From Leyella stercorea (GTDB lineage: Bacteria > Bacteroidota > Bacteroidia > Bacteroidales > Bacteroidaceae): DNA of 57,663 bases. Position numbers and translations under genes: made by a program. The notes beneath the pieces are model-generated. The model did not search any database. It worked only from the letters and a program-made list of their open reading frames with translations, and was not told where the DNA came from. How positions within the stretch are numbered: the first letter of the stretch is position 1; the number at the start of each line of letters is the position of its first letter. Location: positions 1-57,663 of the forward strand of contig NZ_JAHQUY010000009.1 in NCBI RefSeq assembly GCF_019052365.1, read 5' to 3'. This document shows, piece after piece, positions 23,404 to 34,185 of the stretch.

Positions 23404-24332
23404 TACAGCCTATGCTTCTCTCCAAACTCCGCCGACACATAATTGTATATCCCGGCGCAGCAATCCGCCGAGAACGCCGTTGCGCTCTCTATCAGCTTCG
23501 CCCACTCGCCTTCCGTAAGCCCTCGCTCGAGGTCTGCACGGCGGATGTCATGGCGAAGCATGGCGCAGATAAGTCCGGCGTTGAAGTTGTCGCCGGCGCC
23601 GATGGTGCTCACGGTAGGCGTCTGCGGCATCGGATACTCCTTGCGGAAGCCGCCGTCAGAGAAGACGGTGACGGGGTGCGGACCGTCGGTGTAGACAAGT
23701 CGCGGACAGTAGAACGAGGTCTCGGCGCGGTAGACACGTTCTGCAGAGTCTTTCTTGTAGAGCACCTCGAAGTCGTCGCGCGAACCGCGCACTATATCGG
23801 CGTAATCGAGGTTATCAATAAGGTTTGGCGTCACCTTCATCACGTCGCCGCGATGCGACGGACGGAAATTGACGTCATAGTAAATGATGGCTCCACACTC
23901 CCGCGCACGATCCAACAAGGCTGACACCTGAGGACGTGTAGCAGGACTCACTGCATAGAACGAACCGAACAGCACGATGTCGTCTGCCTGAATTTCTGGC
24001 AACTGCATATCAACGGGGTCGGTATTGGCGTCGCGATAGAATGTGTAGTTGGCGTTGTTGTCGTTGTCGAGGAACGCCAGCGAAACGGGCGACTTCCATC
24101 CGTTGCGTACCGACACATAATCGGTGTTCACGTTGTTCTGCGAGAGAAACGTGCGAATAAGTCCGCCAACATGGTCATCGCCGGTCTCCGTAACGAAAGT
24201 TGCATTGGCGCCAACGCGTCCCAACGACACGATGGCATTGAAAGTGGATCCGCCGGGCACAGCCTCCATCGGCTTGTTGTCCTTGAAAATGATGTCGAGA
24301 AGGGTCTCTCCTATTCCTATTACTTTGCGCAT
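23403..24332 (-). CDS. PfkB-family sugar kinase (fructokinase-like)
   Basis: A 309-residue ribokinase-fold enzyme phosphorylating a sugar with ATP. The start at 24332 gives MRKVIGIGETLLDIIF. PGGSTFNAIVSLGRVGA (about 25-41) is the first PfkB signature, and TIGAGDNFNAGLICAML near residue 250 carries the catalytic Asp. The sequence is closest in style to fructokinases, but the sugar is inferred. The upstream ATG at 24395 would add a Phe/Tyr-rich stretch without family similarity. Its own promoter is at 24456-24486. Confidence 0.88.
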   Translation of the reverse strand: MRKVIGIGETLLDIIFKDNKPMEAVPGGSTFNAIVSLGRVGANATFVTETGDDHVGGLIRTFLSQNNVNTDYVSVRNGWKSPVSLAFLDNDNNANYTFYRDANTDPVDMQLPEIQADDIVLFGSFYAVSPATRPQVSALLDRARECGAIIYYDVNFRPSHRGDVMKVTPNLIDNLDYADIVRGSRDDFEVLYKKDSAERVYRAETSFYCPRLVYTDGPHPVTVFSDGGFRKEYPMPQTPTVSTIGAGDNFNAGLICAMLRHDIRRADLERGLTEGEWAKLIESATAFSADCCAGIYNYVSAEFGEKHRL

Positions 24333-24455
24333 ATTGTTGTCTATAGAATATTGGTTTTCCAAAGAATATAGTTTTCTAAAGAATATTGTCTTCAAAATAT
24401 AGAACGCAAACCTTGTGCCCCGAAAGGTTCAGTCGTCGCCTAACATTTTACCATA

Positions 24456-24486
24456 CAAATGTACACAGAAATTTTAAAGTGTACAA
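24456..24486 (-). promoter_or_regulatory. Promoter of the sugar kinase gene
   Basis: TTG (24484-24486), a 20-base spacer and TACATTTG (24456-24463). The leader would be about 117 bases and unstructured by eye. Between here and the rplQ terminator (24490-24633) I see only AT-rich sequence with several GGTAGAT or GGCAGAT motifs. Confidence 0.6.
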
Positions 24487-24633
24487 GACGGCATGGCAGA
24501 TACACTTATAAAACATGGTAGATAGGCTGGAATATTTTGCATTTTTTAGAAAATCTACCAGCTTTTATCGTGCTTATAATGTGAAGGTTACGGCAATGCT
24601 GGTAGATATGGCAGATTTTTTCATCAAACAAAA

Positions 24634-24673
24634 CAAAAAAAAGCCTGCCGACCTTTTCGGTCAGCAGGCTTAA
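24634..24673 (-). terminator. Terminator of the ribosomal-protein block
   Basis: AGCCTGC(T)GACC pairs with GGTC(G)GCAGGCT, with a G-U pair in the middle, followed on the minus strand by TTTTTTTT. It is about 27 bases after the rplQ stop codon. Confidence 0.88.
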
Positions 24674-24699
24674 TATTAAGATAAAGCGATGTGCATCGA

Positions 24700-25179
24700 T
24701 TATTCAGCCTTCGGCTCCTCTGCCTGAACAGCCTCTGCAGCAGGTGCTTCAGTTGCCTCAGCAGTTGACTTGCGGCTACGGCGTGTCTTCTTGCCAGCCT
24801 TTGCAGTCTTAGCCATGTTCTCGTCGAAGTCTACGAGCTCGATGAATGCGATCTGAGCAGCGTCACCCTTACGTGTGCCGAGCTTGATAACGCGTGTGTA
24901 GCCACCAGGACGGTCGCCTACCTTCTCAGCTACTGTGCTGAAAAGCTCCTTAAGAGCGTACTTGTTCTGGAGGTAGCTGAATACAACACGACGAGAGTTT
25001 GTGCTGTCGTCCTTGCTGCGTGTGATCAGCGGCTCTACATACATCTTCAAAGCCTTAGCCTTTGCGAGGGTCGTAGTGATTCTTTTGTGCATAATCAGCG
25101 AGATAGCCATGTTTGCGAGCATAGCGCCACGGTGAGATGCAGTACGACCTAAGTGGTTGAATTTCTTATTGTGTCTCAT
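24700..25179 (-). CDS. rplQ: Ribosomal protein L17
   Basis: Last gene of the alpha operon, 159 residues. The L17 core begins [17 protein letters not shown] and includes [20 protein letters not shown]. Residues after about 120 are an Ala/Glu-rich tail ([19 protein letters not shown]) beyond the core fold. It is six bases from rpoA and is followed by the block terminator. Confidence 0.96.
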   Translation of the reverse strand: MRHNKKFNHLGRTASHRGAMLANMAISLIMHKRITTTLAKAKALKMYVEPLITRSKDDSTNSRRVVFSYLQNKYALKELFSTVAEKVGDRPGGYTRVIKLGTRKGDAAQIAFIELVDFDENMAKTAKAGKKTRRSRKSTAEATEAPAAEAVQAEEPKAE

Positions 25180-25185
25180 TTTGTT

Positions 25186-26178
25186 TTATTCTTTATCTAA
25201 TTTGTATTGAGAAATGTCGGTTCCAAACGACAGATTCAGACTCAAGAGCAAATCATCAAGCTCAGAGAGCGATTTCTTACCGAAGTTGCGGAACTTAAGG
25301 AGGTCTGTCTTGTTGTACTGTACGAGGTCGCCGAGTGTTTCAACATCTGCAGCCTTCAAGCAGTTGAGCGCACGAACAGAAAGGTTCATGTCTGTGAGCT
25401 TTGTCTTGAGGAGCTGGCGCATGTGGAGAACTTCCTCGTCGAACTCCTGATTGCTTTCGTGCTCAGGGCTCTCGAGAGTAATCTTCTCGTCGCTGAAGAG
25501 CATGAAGTGCTGAATCAGAATCTTAGCAGCTTCCTTGAGCGCATCCTTCGGGTGGATGGAACCGTCCGTTGTGACTTCGAGAACGAGCTTGTCGTAGTCG
25601 GTCTTCTGCTCGACACGATAAGGCTCTACCGAATACTTCACGTTACGGATTGGGGTGTAGATAGAATCGATTGGAATTACGTTAACGTCAGTGCAGTAAG
25701 CTCTGTTCTCATCAGCTGGGACGTAGCCACGGCCCTTGTTGATAGTAAGATCGATCTGCATTGAAGCTTTGACATCTAAATGACAAATCACCAAATCAGG
25801 GTTTAACACTTCAAATCCAGTCAGATACTTGCCTATATCACCAGCCTTGAACTCTGTCGAATTCTCAACGGTGATACTAACTTTTTCGTTCTCGAATTCT
25901 TCTACTACTTGCTTGAATCTTACTTGCTTCAAATTCAAGATAATGTTAGTTACATCCTCCTTTACGCCGGGTACTGAAGAGAACTCGTGCTCAACACCAC
26001 TAATCTTGATGGTGTTGATAGCGTAGCCCTCAAGTGACGAAAGAAGAATGCGGCGCAGGGAGTTACCGATGGTAACACCGAATCCTGGCTCCAACGGACG
26101 GAATTCGAACTTACCGAACTTGTCGTTGGAATCCAACATTACAACTTTGTCAGGTTTTTGAAATGCTAATATCGCCAT
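25186..26178 (-). CDS. rpoA: RNA polymerase alpha subunit
   Basis: 330 residues, full length. The N-terminal dimerisation domain carries [20 protein letters not shown] (about 33-52). The C-terminal DNA-contacting domain carries [20 protein letters not shown] and FGKKSLSEL (about 272-312). It sits between rpsD and rplQ as in most bacteria, so polymerase and ribosome synthesis share one transcript. Confidence 0.97.
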   Translation of the reverse strand: MAILAFQKPDKVVMLDSNDKFGKFEFRPLEPGFGVTIGNSLRRILLSSLEGYAINTIKISGVEHEFSSVPGVKEDVTNIILNLKQVRFKQVVEEFENEKVSITVENSTEFKAGDIGKYLTGFEVLNPDLVICHLDVKASMQIDLTINKGRGYVPADENRAYCTDVNVIPIDSIYTPIRNVKYSVEPYRVEQKTDYDKLVLEVTTDGSIHPKDALKEAAKILIQHFMLFSDEKITLESPEHESNQEFDEEVLHMRQLLKTKLTDMNLSVRALNCLKAADVETLGDLVQYNKTDLLKFRNFGKKSLSELDDLLLSLNLSFGTDISQYKLDKE

Positions 26179-26189
26179 TAATTTAATGA

Positions 26190-26795
26190 TTATTTAGAGT
26201 ACAACTCAACGATTAACTGTTCCTTAATGTTCTCTGGAATGTCAGCACGCTCCGGCTTGTGGAGGAACTTACCGCTCTTTGTGGTCTGATCCCACTCAAT
26301 CCACGGGAACTTGCTGTGGTTGTAACCTGCGAGAGCAGCCTCGATAACCTCGAGAGACTTTGACTTCTCGCGAACACCTACAACCATACCAGCCTTAACT
26401 GAGAATGAAGGAATGTTCACTACCTTGCCGTCAACTGTGATGTGCTTGTGGCTAACGAGCTGACGAGCAGCAGCACGTGTCGGAGCAATACCCAAACGGA
26501 ATACTACGTTGTCAAGACGGCTCTCGAGGTTCTGGAGCAATACCTCACCTGTGATACCGTCAGCCTTAGCTGCCTTCTCGAACATGTTACGGAACTGGCG
26601 CTCGAGTACACCGTATGTGTACTTGGCCTTCTGCTTCTCTGCCAACATGACAGCGTACTCAGACTGCTTTCTGCGACGATTGTTGCCATGCTGTCCAGGA
26701 GGGAAGTTTCTCTTGGACAAAACTTTGTCAGCACCGAAGATGGGTTCACCAAAACGGCGTGCAATTTTAGATTTCGGACCTGTATATCTTGCCAT
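26190..26795 (-). CDS. rpsD: Ribosomal protein S4
   Basis: 201 residues. The N-terminal part ([18 protein letters not shown]) has no cysteines, so it is the zinc-free type. The S4 RNA-binding domain ([20 protein letters not shown]) starts near residue 92. S4 initiates 30S assembly and in several bacteria represses its own operon. No such site is proven here. Confidence 0.97.
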   Translation of the reverse strand: MARYTGPKSKIARRFGEPIFGADKVLSKRNFPPGQHGNNRRRKQSEYAVMLAEKQKAKYTYGVLERQFRNMFEKAAKADGITGEVLLQNLESRLDNVVFRLGIAPTRAAARQLVSHKHITVDGKVVNIPSFSVKAGMVVGVREKSKSLEVIEAALAGYNHSKFPWIEWDQTTKSGKFLHKPERADIPENIKEQLIVELYSK

Positions 26796-26873
26796 AATAA
26801 ATTATATGCTTTATATTGTTTGTATCTTTATTGTATGCAGGTTTCAACAAAAAAGAAACCTGCAAAGGGAATG

Positions 26874-27263
26874 TTAGACCTTACGACGCTTCGGAGGACG
26901 GCAGCCGTTGTGCGGAAGCGGAGTAACGTCTACGATCTCCATAACTTCGATACCGCAGCTGTGTACGCCACGGATTGCTGACTCACGACCGTTACCCGGA
27001 CCCTTAACGTAAGCCTTAACCTTACGCAGACCAAGGTCGAATGCTACCTTGCCGCAATCCTCTGCTGCCATCTGAGCTGCGTACGGTGTGTTCTTCTTAG
27101 AACCACGGAAGCCCATCTTACCTGCAGAAGACCATGAAATCACCTGTCCCTCGCTATTTGCTAAAGATACAATAATGTTGTTGAACGAACTGTGAACGTG
27201 AAGCTGTCCGATAGCGTCAACCTTTACATTTCTTTTCTTAGTTGTTGCTGTTTTCTTTGCCAT
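26874..27263 (-). CDS. rpsK: Ribosomal protein S11
   Basis: 129 residues with the S11 core [15 protein letters not shown] and the C-terminal basic end [11 protein letters not shown] that binds 16S rRNA in the platform. The 78-base gap after it and the 81-base gap before it are wider than elsewhere in the block. The latter holds three AGTTAAA repeats. Confidence 0.96.
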   Translation of the reverse strand: MAKKTATTKKRNVKVDAIGQLHVHSSFNNIIVSLANSEGQVISWSSAGKMGFRGSKKNTPYAAQMAAEDCGKVAFDLGLRKVKAYVKGPGNGRESAIRGVHSCGIEVMEIVDVTPLPHNGCRPPKRRKV

Positions 27264-27344
27264 AATTGTTTTTAGTTAAAAGTTAAAAGTTAAAAGTCTG
27301 CCGACCACTCACTGGCCTGCGGTGACTTAGCTTTCAACTAAATT

Positions 27345-27725
27345 TTACTTTGTAGCCTTCTTCTTATTAGCAACAGTCTTCTTCTTTCCCTTACGAGTAC
27401 GGGCATTGTTCTTTGTGCTCTGACCGCGAACAGGAAGACCGTTACGATGACGAACTCCACGATAGCAACCAATATCCATCAGTCGCTTGATATTCATCTG
27501 GATCTCTGAACGGAGATCACCTTCAACCTTGAATTCAGCGCCGATAATTTCACGGATCTTGGCAGCCTGGTCGTCGTTCCAATCGCAAACCTTCAGGTCG
27601 CGGCTAACGCCGGCTTTGTCCAATATCTTTGCTGAACTACTTCGACCGATACCATAGATATAGGTCAATGCGATTTCGCCACGCTTGTTCTGGGGCAAAT
27701 CTACTCCAACAATTCTTATTGCCAT
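27345..27725 (-). CDS. rpsM: Ribosomal protein S13
   Basis: 126 residues, beginning [20 protein letters not shown], with the helix-two-turn-helix stretch and a lysine-rich tail ([14 protein letters not shown]) that reaches the P-site tRNA. The 101-base gap upstream can form a hairpin with CCCGA and TCGGG arms, a possible leader structure. Confidence 0.96.
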   Translation of the reverse strand: MAIRIVGVDLPQNKRGEIALTYIYGIGRSSSAKILDKAGVSRDLKVCDWNDDQAAKIREIIGAEFKVEGDLRSEIQMNIKRLMDIGCYRGVRHRNGLPVRGQSTKNNARTRKGKKKTVANKKKATK

Positions 27726-27826
27726 TTGTTAAAAATAAAAATTTGATTGATTAAATTAATTAATTCTTTTTGTGAGTGGCAGAACCCGACTTTCTCAAGT
27801 TCACGTCCTACAACCCTGCATCGGGA

Positions 27827-27943
27827 TTAACCCTGACGCATCTTGAACTTAGGGTTCTTCTTGTTGATAACGAACAGACGACCTTTACGACGTACGATCT
27901 TGCAGTCGGGTGTACGTTTCTTTAATGATGCTCTTGTTTTCAT
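27827..27943 (-). CDS. rpmJ: Ribosomal protein L36
   Basis: Frame from 27943 to 27827 encodes 38 residues: [20 protein letters not shown], then [18 protein letters not shown]. The order and the [11 protein letters not shown] core identify L36. Only one cysteine (C14) is present, so this is the form without a zinc ribbon. It starts 12 bases after infA. Confidence 0.95.
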   Translation of the reverse strand: MKTRASLKKRTPDCKIVRRKGRLFVINKKNPKFKMRQG

Positions 27944-27955
27944 ATCTTTAAATTG

Positions 27956-28174
27956 TTACTTGTATCTGAAAACGATTCTGCCCTTAGTCAAGTCGTACGG
28001 ACTCATCTCGACCTTTACCTTGTCGCCGGGCAGGATTTTGATGTAATGCATTCGCATCTTACCTGAAATGTGAGCAATAATCTGCACACCATTCTCAAGC
28101 TCGACTCTAAACATTGCATTTGACAGTGACTCCACGATTGTGCCGTCTTGCTCTATAGCGGATTGTTTTGCCAT
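27956..28174 (-). CDS. infA: Translation initiation factor IF-1
   Basis: 72 residues forming one OB fold: [20 protein letters not shown] and [20 protein letters not shown] are family hallmarks. IF-1 occupies the ribosomal A site during initiation. It lies between map and rpmJ, its usual position in this phylum. Confidence 0.97.
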   Translation of the reverse strand: MAKQSAIEQDGTIVESLSNAMFRVELENGVQIIAHISGKMRMHYIKILPGDKVKVEMSPYDLTKGRIVFRYK

Positions 28175-28252
28175 AAATATGTATTATTCTGTTTTAGAAT
28201 TTGACTTTCCCTCCAACACGCAAACCTTATATATATCAAAGGATGCCGGGTA

Positions 28253-29041
28253 TTACTGAGGATTTTCTATTAAATCAAACGTTGACAGTATCTCTGCCTT
28301 ACCTCGCCTTACGGCAATGGTATGCTCGAAGTGTGCTGCTGGCTTACCGTCGCGGGTAGCTATACCCCAGCGGTCTGGCAGGAGCCCAATTCGTCTGTCG
28401 CCCATGGTTATCATAGGCTCGATGGCAATACACATTCCTTCCTTTAGCATCACTCCGTTTCCACGCTTGCCGTAATTGGGCACCGCCGGATCTTCGTGCA
28501 TCTCGCGTCCGATACCATGACCGGTGAGTTCTCTCACCACTCCATATCCGTGCGCTTCGCAAAAAGTTTGGATTGCATCACCTATGTCACCGACATGATT
28601 TCCTGCAACTGCCATTTCTATGCCTTTGTACAAAGATTGTCGTGTCACTGTCAGTAAATCTCTGACATTCTGACTCACTTCTCCGACACAAAAGGTATAA
28701 GCACTATCTCCGTTATATCCAGCAAAAAGTGTGCCACAATCAATAGAAATGATATCTCCGTCAGTTAAAATTGTTTTTTCATCGGGTATTCCATGAACTA
28801 CAACGTTGTTGACAGAGGTGCAGATACTTGCGGGAAACGGCCCTCCAAAAGGATTGGGAAAGTTTTTGAAGGTAGGAACGGCTCCGTTATAACGGATAAA
28901 TTCCTCCGCGATCCTATCCAGTTGGAGGGTCGTCACGCCTGGTTTAATATGTTTGGCCAATTCGGCAAGGGTTTCACCTACTAAGTGGTTAGCCTTGCGC
29001 ATCAGCTCAATTTCATCTTCGGTCTTTAGAAATATTTTCAT
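28253..29041 (-). CDS. map: Methionine aminopeptidase, type I
   Basis: 262 residues. The enzyme removes the initiator Met from new proteins. The metal ligands are visible in order: ISIDCGTLFAGYNGDSAYTF (two Asp), TGHGIGREMHEDP (His), then CIAIEPM and EHTIAV (two Glu). No zinc-finger extension is present. It directly follows secY. The adk gene often found between them is absent. Confidence 0.96.
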   Translation of the reverse strand: MKIFLKTEDEIELMRKANHLVGETLAELAKHIKPGVTTLQLDRIAEEFIRYNGAVPTFKNFPNPFGGPFPASICTSVNNVVVHGIPDEKTILTDGDIISIDCGTLFAGYNGDSAYTFCVGEVSQNVRDLLTVTRQSLYKGIEMAVAGNHVGDIGDAIQTFCEAHGYGVVRELTGHGIGREMHEDPAVPNYGKRGNGVMLKEGMCIAIEPMITMGDRRIGLLPDRWGIATRDGKPAAHFEHTIAVRRGKAEILSTFDLIENPQ

Positions 29042-29056
29042 TTCTCAAGAGGAAAA

Positions 29057-30394
29057 TCAATACGCAGAAACAGCACCGTTACGTGTACGTCCTGAGTTGA
29101 GCAGTCCGTCGTAGTGACGCATCAGCATGTGGCTCTCGATCTGCTGGAGTGTGTCAATGACAACACCAACGAGAATGAGGAGTGATGTACCACCGAAGAA
29201 CTGTGAGAAGGCCTGCTGAACATTGAGCAGTCCTGCGAGTGCAGGCATTATAGCAATGAAGGCGATGAAGAACGAGCCGGGGAATGTGAGTCGTGACATG
29301 ATTGTCTCGATGTACTCGGCTGTGTCCTTGCCCGGCTTGATACCCGGGATGAAGCCGTTATTGCGTTTCATGTCCTCAGCCATCTGTGTCGGATTGAGTG
29401 TGATTGCCGTATAGAAGTAAGTGAATGCGACGATCAGCGTAACATAGATGACGTTGTAGAGGAGGCTGCGGTTGTCCATAAGGGATGTTGCCCAAGACGA
29501 GGCACCGTCGCTCTGGTAGCGTACGAAAGCCAAAGGAATGAACATCAAAGCCTGAGCAAAGATGATCGGCATCACATTGGCTGCGAACAATTTCAGAGGT
29601 ATGTACTGGCGAGCGCCGCCATACTGCTTATTACCCACGAGACGCTTGGCGTACTGTACTGGGATTTTGCGGGTACCCTGAACCAGCATGATTGAAGCAC
29701 AGATTACTGCGTACAGAACCAAGATCTCTATGATGAACATCACAAGTCCACCGCTTGAGATAGCTGTGAATCGTGAGCCCAGTTCCTGCACGAAAGCCTG
29801 GGGCAGACGTGCGATGATACCAATCATGATGATCATTGAGATACCATTTCCAACTCCCTTGTCGGTGATACGCTCACCAAGCCACAGTATGAACATACTG
29901 CCTGCTGCGAGGATAATCGTTGCAGGAATCATGAACATTGTCCATGAGATGCCTGACGAAAGGGCTGCAGCAGCCTGCGCCTTAAGGTTAAGCAGGTAAG
30001 AAGGAGCCTGGAACAGAAGGATGAACACTGTGAGTATTCGTGTGTACCAAGTTATCTTCTTACGTCCGCTTTCGCCTTCGCGCTGCATCTTCTGGAAGTA
30101 AGGCACTGCCACTGCCAGAAGCTGCATGACAATAGAAGCTGAGATGTATGGCATGATTCCAAGCGCAAAGATAGACGCATTGGAAAATGCACCACCAGAG
30201 AACATGTCAAGCAGTGACATAAGACCGCCCGATGTCTGCGACTGAAGTTTGTCCAACATGCCCGGATTGATGCCAGGAAGCACCACAAACGAGCCGAAAC
30301 GGTAGATAGCCGTAAACAGCAGAGTAATGAGGAGTCGCTGACGCAAATCCTCAATTCTCCAACAGTTCTTTAGTGTCTCAATAAACTTTTTCAT
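29057..30394 (-). CDS. secY: Protein translocase channel subunit SecY
   Basis: 445 residues with ten membrane helices, the pore of the Sec translocon in the inner membrane. Recognisable segments are LPGINPGMLDKL (plug area), FALGIMPYISASIVMQLL (helix 2) and the cytoplasmic loop QGTRKIPVQYAKR. It lies eight bases after rplO in the spc operon. All exported proteins in this window depend on it or on later branches. Confidence 0.97.
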   Translation of the reverse strand: MKKFIETLKNCWRIEDLRQRLLITLLFTAIYRFGSFVVLPGINPGMLDKLQSQTSGGLMSLLDMFSGGAFSNASIFALGIMPYISASIVMQLLAVAVPYFQKMQREGESGRKKITWYTRILTVFILLFQAPSYLLNLKAQAAAALSSGISWTMFMIPATIILAAGSMFILWLGERITDKGVGNGISMIIMIGIIARLPQAFVQELGSRFTAISSGGLVMFIIEILVLYAVICASIMLVQGTRKIPVQYAKRLVGNKQYGGARQYIPLKLFAANVMPIIFAQALMFIPLAFVRYQSDGASSWATSLMDNRSLLYNVIYVTLIVAFTYFYTAITLNPTQMAEDMKRNNGFIPGIKPGKDTAEYIETIMSRLTFPGSFFIAFIAIMPALAGLLNVQQAFSQFFGGTSLLILVGVVIDTLQQIESHMLMRHYDGLLNSGRTRNGAVSAY

Positions 30395-30402
30395 CTACTT
30401 TT

Positions 30403-30849
30403 TTAGATAATAGTTGTGTTACCTCCGACTGCCTTGATTGCTTCCTCGGCTGTCTTTGAGAATGCGTGAGCCTTAACCTCAAGCTTAGCTGTGAGCTCGC
30501 CGTTGCCAAGAACCTTAACAAGCTCCTTGCCATTGGTGAGGTGAGCAGCCTTGAGCTCCTCGATTCCGATTACAGTGAGGTTCTTTGCCTCAGCAAGCTT
30601 CTGGAGTGTAGAGAGGTTAACAGCGAAGTATTCCTTGTGGTTGATGTTCTTGAAACCAGCCTTCGGTACTCGACGCTGCAACGGCATCTGTCCACCTTCG
30701 AAACCAATCTTTCTCTTGTAACCTGAACGTGCCTTAGCACCCTTGTGTCCACGTGTAGAAGTACCGCCAAGACCAGAACCTGGACCACGACCGATACGAC
30801 GACGTGAATGTGTGGAACCTGCAGCAGGCTTTAAATTATTTAATTTCAT
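30403..30849 (-). CDS. rplO: Ribosomal protein L15
   Basis: 148 residues. The Gly/Arg-rich N-terminal extension ([20 protein letters not shown]) threads into 23S rRNA, followed by the globular domain with [13 protein letters not shown]. It starts 22 bases after rpmD. Confidence 0.97.
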   Translation of the reverse strand: MKLNNLKPAAGSTHSRRRIGRGPGSGLGGTSTRGHKGAKARSGYKRKIGFEGGQMPLQRRVPKAGFKNINHKEYFAVNLSTLQKLAEAKNLTVIGIEELKAAHLTNGKELVKVLGNGELTAKLEVKAHAFSKTAEEAIKAVGGNTTII

Positions 30850-30871
30850 AATTCGTTCTTTTAAGATTTAA

Positions 30872-31048
30872 TTAATCAACTACAGTTACCAAGTGGTGAA
30901 CCTTGCGAATCATTCCACGTGCGCTAGGAGTATCCTCAACCTCAACAACCTGAGAGATCTTGCGGAGTCCAAGAGCCTGAAGAGTTGCCTTCTGATCCTT
31001 CGGATAACCGATTTTGCTCTTAATCTGCTTTACTTTTATTGTTGCCAT
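30872..31048 (-). CDS. rpmD: Ribosomal protein L30
   Basis: The frame from 31048 to 30872 encodes 58 residues: [20 protein letters not shown] near the start and [12 protein letters not shown] at the end, the standard bacterial L30 length. It lies between rpsE (12 bases) and rplO. Confidence 0.95.
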   Translation of the reverse strand: MATIKVKQIKSKIGYPKDQKATLQALGLRKISQVVEVEDTPSARGMIRKVHHLVTVVD

Positions 31049-31060
31049 TGTTTTTCCTCC

Positions 31061-31573
31061 TTATCCGTTAAATACTCTGTCCATAGAGATGCCGCGAACA
31101 CCTGCGATGGTGTAAGCGTCACGAAGCTGTGACAAAGCCTCGATTGTAGCTTTCACAAGGTTGTGAGGGTTAGAAGAGCCCTTTGACTTTGCAAGGATGT
31201 CCTTTACGCCTACGCTGTCGAGTACGGCACGCATAGCACCACCGGCAACGAGACCAGTACCGGCAGCAGCCGGACGCATGAACACCTGAGCGCCGCCGAA
31301 GCGAGCCTCTACCTCGTGAGGGATAGTGCCCTTGAGCACCGGAACCTTAACGAGGTTCTTCTTTGCAGCCTCTACGCCCTTAGCGATTGCTGCTGTAACT
31401 TCGCCAGCCTTACCGAGACCGTAGCCGATAACGCCCTTGCCGTCACCAACAACAACGATGGCAGCGAATGTAAATGTACGACCACCCTTTGTAACCTTAG
31501 TTACACGGTTGATAGCCACGAGGCGGTCCTTCAAATCAACGTCATTAAAAACTTTTACTTTATTCATTGCCAT
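31061..31573 (-). CDS. rpsE: Ribosomal protein S5
   Basis: 170 residues with the N-terminal double-stranded RNA-binding fold ([18 protein letters not shown]) and the conserved C-terminal half ([19 protein letters not shown]). S5 helps decoding accuracy. Six bases separate it from rplR. Confidence 0.97.
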   Translation of the reverse strand: MAMNKVKVFNDVDLKDRLVAINRVTKVTKGGRTFTFAAIVVVGDGKGVIGYGLGKAGEVTAAIAKGVEAAKKNLVKVPVLKGTIPHEVEARFGGAQVFMRPAAAGTGLVAGGAMRAVLDSVGVKDILAKSKGSSNPHNLVKATIEALSQLRDAYTIAGVRGISMDRVFNG

Positions 31574-31579
31574 AATCGT

Positions 31580-31924
31580 TTAGAATTTGAGACCACCGTT
31601 ACGAGCTGCATCAGCGAGCTCCTTAACACGTCCGTGATAAAGATAACCATTACGGTCGAAAACTACAGCTGAAACACCAGCAGCGATTGCGTTGGCAGCT
31701 ACGAGCTCACCAACCTTAGCAGCCTGCTCCTTCTTAGGCATCTTCTCGAGACCGAGTGAAGAAGCTGAAGCAAGTGTTGTTCCAGTCAAGTCGTTGATAA
31801 CCTGTGCGTAAATCTGCTTGTTGCTACGGAAAACGCTAAGACGAGGGCGCTCTGCAGTACCGCTGATACGCTTACGAACTCTATATTTGATTTTGATTCG
31901 TCTTTCTACTTTCTTTGTTGTCAT
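31580..31924 (-). CDS. rplR: Ribosomal protein L18
   Basis: 114 residues from the ATG at 31924 ([20 protein letters not shown]). The longer frame upstream overlaps rplF and is not used. The core [18 protein letters not shown] binds 5S rRNA. Confidence 0.96.
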   Translation of the reverse strand: MTTKKVERRIKIKYRVRKRISGTAERPRLSVFRSNKQIYAQVINDLTGTTLASASSLGLEKMPKKEQAAKVGELVAANAIAAGVSAVVFDRNGYLYHGRVKELADAARNGGLKF

Positions 31925-31946
31925 AATCCTAAAAAAATTAAGAATG

Positions 31947-32513
31947 TTACTTAGCTGAAGCTGTCTTACCAGACTTTCTGCGGATAACTTCGCCTTGGAA
32001 CAAGATACCCTTGCCCTTGTACGGCTCAGGCTTGCGGAAAGAACGAATTTTTGCACAAATGAGTCCGAGCAACTGCTTGTCGCAAGACTCCAAAGTGAGG
32101 ATAGGGTTCTGGTTTCTCTCGCTCTTAGACTCTACCTTAACCTCTGCCGGGAGCTCGATGAAGATAGGGTGAGTATAACCGAGGGAGAACTCGATGAGGT
32201 TTCCCTGGTTTGAAACACGATAACCGACTCCGACAAGCTCGAGTACCTTCTTGTAGCCTTCGCTTACGCCAACAACCATGTTGTTAACGAGTGAACGGTA
32301 GAGACCGTGGAAAGCTGACTTCTGCTTGTAGTTTACAGGGCTGTTCTCGTCTACCTCGAAAGTTACGTGACCGTCCTCGACCTTAACGATGATTGACGGG
32401 TCTACCTTCTGTGAGAGTTCGCCCTTGGGACCCTTAACGTTTACTACTCCGTTGTTGAGTGTTACTGTAACACCTGCTGGGATACTAATTGGTAATTTAC
32501 CTATTCTTGACAT
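31947..32513 (-). CDS. rplF: Ribosomal protein L6
   Basis: 188 residues from 32513 ([15 protein letters not shown]), the standard L6 start. An ATG five codons earlier gives only MEDLN. The two L6 repeats are visible, the second ending with [14 protein letters not shown]. Confidence 0.96.
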   Translation of the reverse strand: MSRIGKLPISIPAGVTVTLNNGVVNVKGPKGELSQKVDPSIIVKVEDGHVTFEVDENSPVNYKQKSAFHGLYRSLVNNMVVGVSEGYKKVLELVGVGYRVSNQGNLIEFSLGYTHPIFIELPAEVKVESKSERNQNPILTLESCDKQLLGLICAKIRSFRKPEPYKGKGILFQGEVIRRKSGKTASAK

Positions 32514-32528
32514 ATTCAAATCCTCCAA

Positions 32529-32924
32529 TTAATAAACATAGCAAAGAACCTCACCACCGATCTTCTGGGCAGAAGCTTCCTTGTCGGTCATTACGCCCTT
32601 TGAAGTAGAGAGGATTGCGATACCCAATCCGTTAATAACTCTCGGCATATCCTTGTATCCGACGTACTTGCGGAGACCAGGAGTAGAAACACGCTTCAAT
32701 GTTGTGATAGCGTTTGTTTTGGTTGCAGGGTCGTACTTCAAAGCAACTTTGATTGTACCCTGAGGACCGTCCTCTACGAACTTGTAATTGAGGATGTAGC
32801 CCTTCTCGAAGAGGATCTTGGTGATCTCTTTCTTCAAGTTAGACGCAGGAACCTCTACGACACGGTGATGAGCCATGATTGCGTTTCTGAGTCTTGTCAG
32901 AAAATCTGCTATTGGATCTGTCAT
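32529..32924 (-). CDS. rpsH: Ribosomal protein S8
   Basis: 131 residues: MTDPIADFLTRLRNAIMAHH at the start and the C-terminal STSKGVMTDKEA motif that binds 16S rRNA helix 21. S8 is the spc-operon repressor in E. coli. I cannot identify its target here. Confidence 0.96.
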   Translation of the reverse strand: MTDPIADFLTRLRNAIMAHHRVVEVPASNLKKEITKILFEKGYILNYKFVEDGPQGTIKVALKYDPATKTNAITTLKRVSTPGLRKYVGYKDMPRVINGLGIAILSTSKGVMTDKEASAQKIGGEVLCYVY

Positions 32925-32980
32925 TTTATATAAAAAGTTTAATTAATCGGGACTACCCCGACAATATTAAAGAAAAAAAT

Positions 32981-33283
32981 TTACCAGCTTGCTTTCTTTA
33001 CACCAGGAATGAGACCCTGTGAAGCCATCTCACGGAACTGGATACGAGAGATGCCGAACTGACGGATGTATCCCTTCGGACGGCCTGTGATCTTGCAGCG
33101 GTTGTGCAGACGGATAGGGTTTGCATTCTTAGGAATAGCCTGCAACTTGCGGGCAGCTTCGTAAGCCTCAGAAGGATCCTCAGTAGTAGCGATTACCTTC
33201 TTCAGAGCGGCACGCTTCTCAGCATAGCGAGCAACGAGCTTGGCACGCTTTACCTCACGAGCCTTCATTGATTCTTTTGCCAT
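32981..33283 (-). CDS. rpsN: Ribosomal protein S14 (long, zinc-free form)
   Basis: 100 residues with [20 protein letters not shown] and the terminal [20 protein letters not shown]. Its length and single Cys mark the C-minus long type. It lies five bases after rplE. Confidence 0.96.
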   Translation of the reverse strand: MAKESMKAREVKRAKLVARYAEKRAALKKVIATTEDPSEAYEAARKLQAIPKNANPIRLHNRCKITGRPKGYIRQFGISRIQFREMASQGLIPGVKKASW

Positions 33284-33288
33284 ATTGC

Positions 33289-33843
33289 TTAATCGTTTTT
33301 AGCGTTTTTAAATGGAAGACCGAATGCCTTGAGGAGAGCGTAGCCCTCTTCGTCTGTGTTGGCAGAGGTCACGAATGTGATGTTCATACCCTGGATGCGG
33401 TCGATCTGGTCGATGTTGATTTCAGGGAAGATGATCTGCTCCTGAATACCCAGTGTATAGTTACCACGGCCGTCGAACTTGCTCTCGATGCCCTTGAAGT
33501 CGCGGATACGGGGAAGTGCGATACGAACGAGCTTCTCGAGGAACTCGTACATGCGCTCACGACGGAGAGTTACCATAACGCCGATAGGCATCTTCTTACG
33601 AAGCTTGAAGTTAGCGATATCCTTCTTAGAATATGTAGCTACTGCCTTCTGACCTGCGATAGTAGAAATCTCGTTGATTGCAACGTCGATGATCTTCTTG
33701 TCCTGAGTAGCGTCGCCCAGACCCTGGTTGATGACAATCTTCTTCAGAACTGGAATCTGCATTGATGAAGAGTAGTTGAACTGCTCCTTCAGTGCAGGAG
33801 CGATGCTCTCTGCATAGAATTTCTTTAACTGTGCTGTATCCAT
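33289..33843 (-). CDS. rplE: Ribosomal protein L5
   Basis: 184 residues including [20 protein letters not shown] and the conserved [17 protein letters not shown]. It binds 5S rRNA and the P-site tRNA. Its ATG overlaps the last base of the rplX stop codon. Confidence 0.97.
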   Translation of the reverse strand: MDTAQLKKFYAESIAPALKEQFNYSSSMQIPVLKKIVINQGLGDATQDKKIIDVAINEISTIAGQKAVATYSKKDIANFKLRKKMPIGVMVTLRRERMYEFLEKLVRIALPRIRDFKGIESKFDGRGNYTLGIQEQIIFPEINIDQIDRIQGMNITFVTSANTDEEGYALLKAFGLPFKNAKND

Positions 33844-34163
33844 TACTTGATTTCCTCCCCTGACTTTTTAGCGATGCGTACTTTCTTACCATCCTCGGTA
33901 ACCTTGATGCCTACGCGAGTAGCCTTGCCACTCTTTGGATCAACAAGGCTGAGGTTAGAGATGTGAATCGGAGCTTCCTGCTTAACGATGCCACCCTGAG
34001 GGTTCTGTGCAGAAGGCTTGGTGCTCTTTGAAACCATGTTCACACCTTCAACGAGTGCGCGGTTCTTCTCAACCAGCACTTTGAGCACCTTACCAGTCTT
34101 GCCCTTATCCTCACCGGCAAGGACAACGACTGTGTCATTTTTCTTAATATGTAACTTACCCAT
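33843..34163 (-). CDS. rplX: Ribosomal protein L24
   Basis: 106 residues with the KOW motif [17 protein letters not shown] near the N terminus. It initiates 50S assembly. One-base overlap with rplE suggests translational coupling. Confidence 0.96.
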   Translation of the reverse strand: MGKLHIKKNDTVVVLAGEDKGKTGKVLKVLVEKNRALVEGVNMVSKSTKPSAQNPQGGIVKQEAPIHISNLSLVDPKSGKATRVGIKVTEDGKKVRIAKKSGEEIK

Positions 34164-34185
34164 TACTTGTTTGCGTTTTTAAATA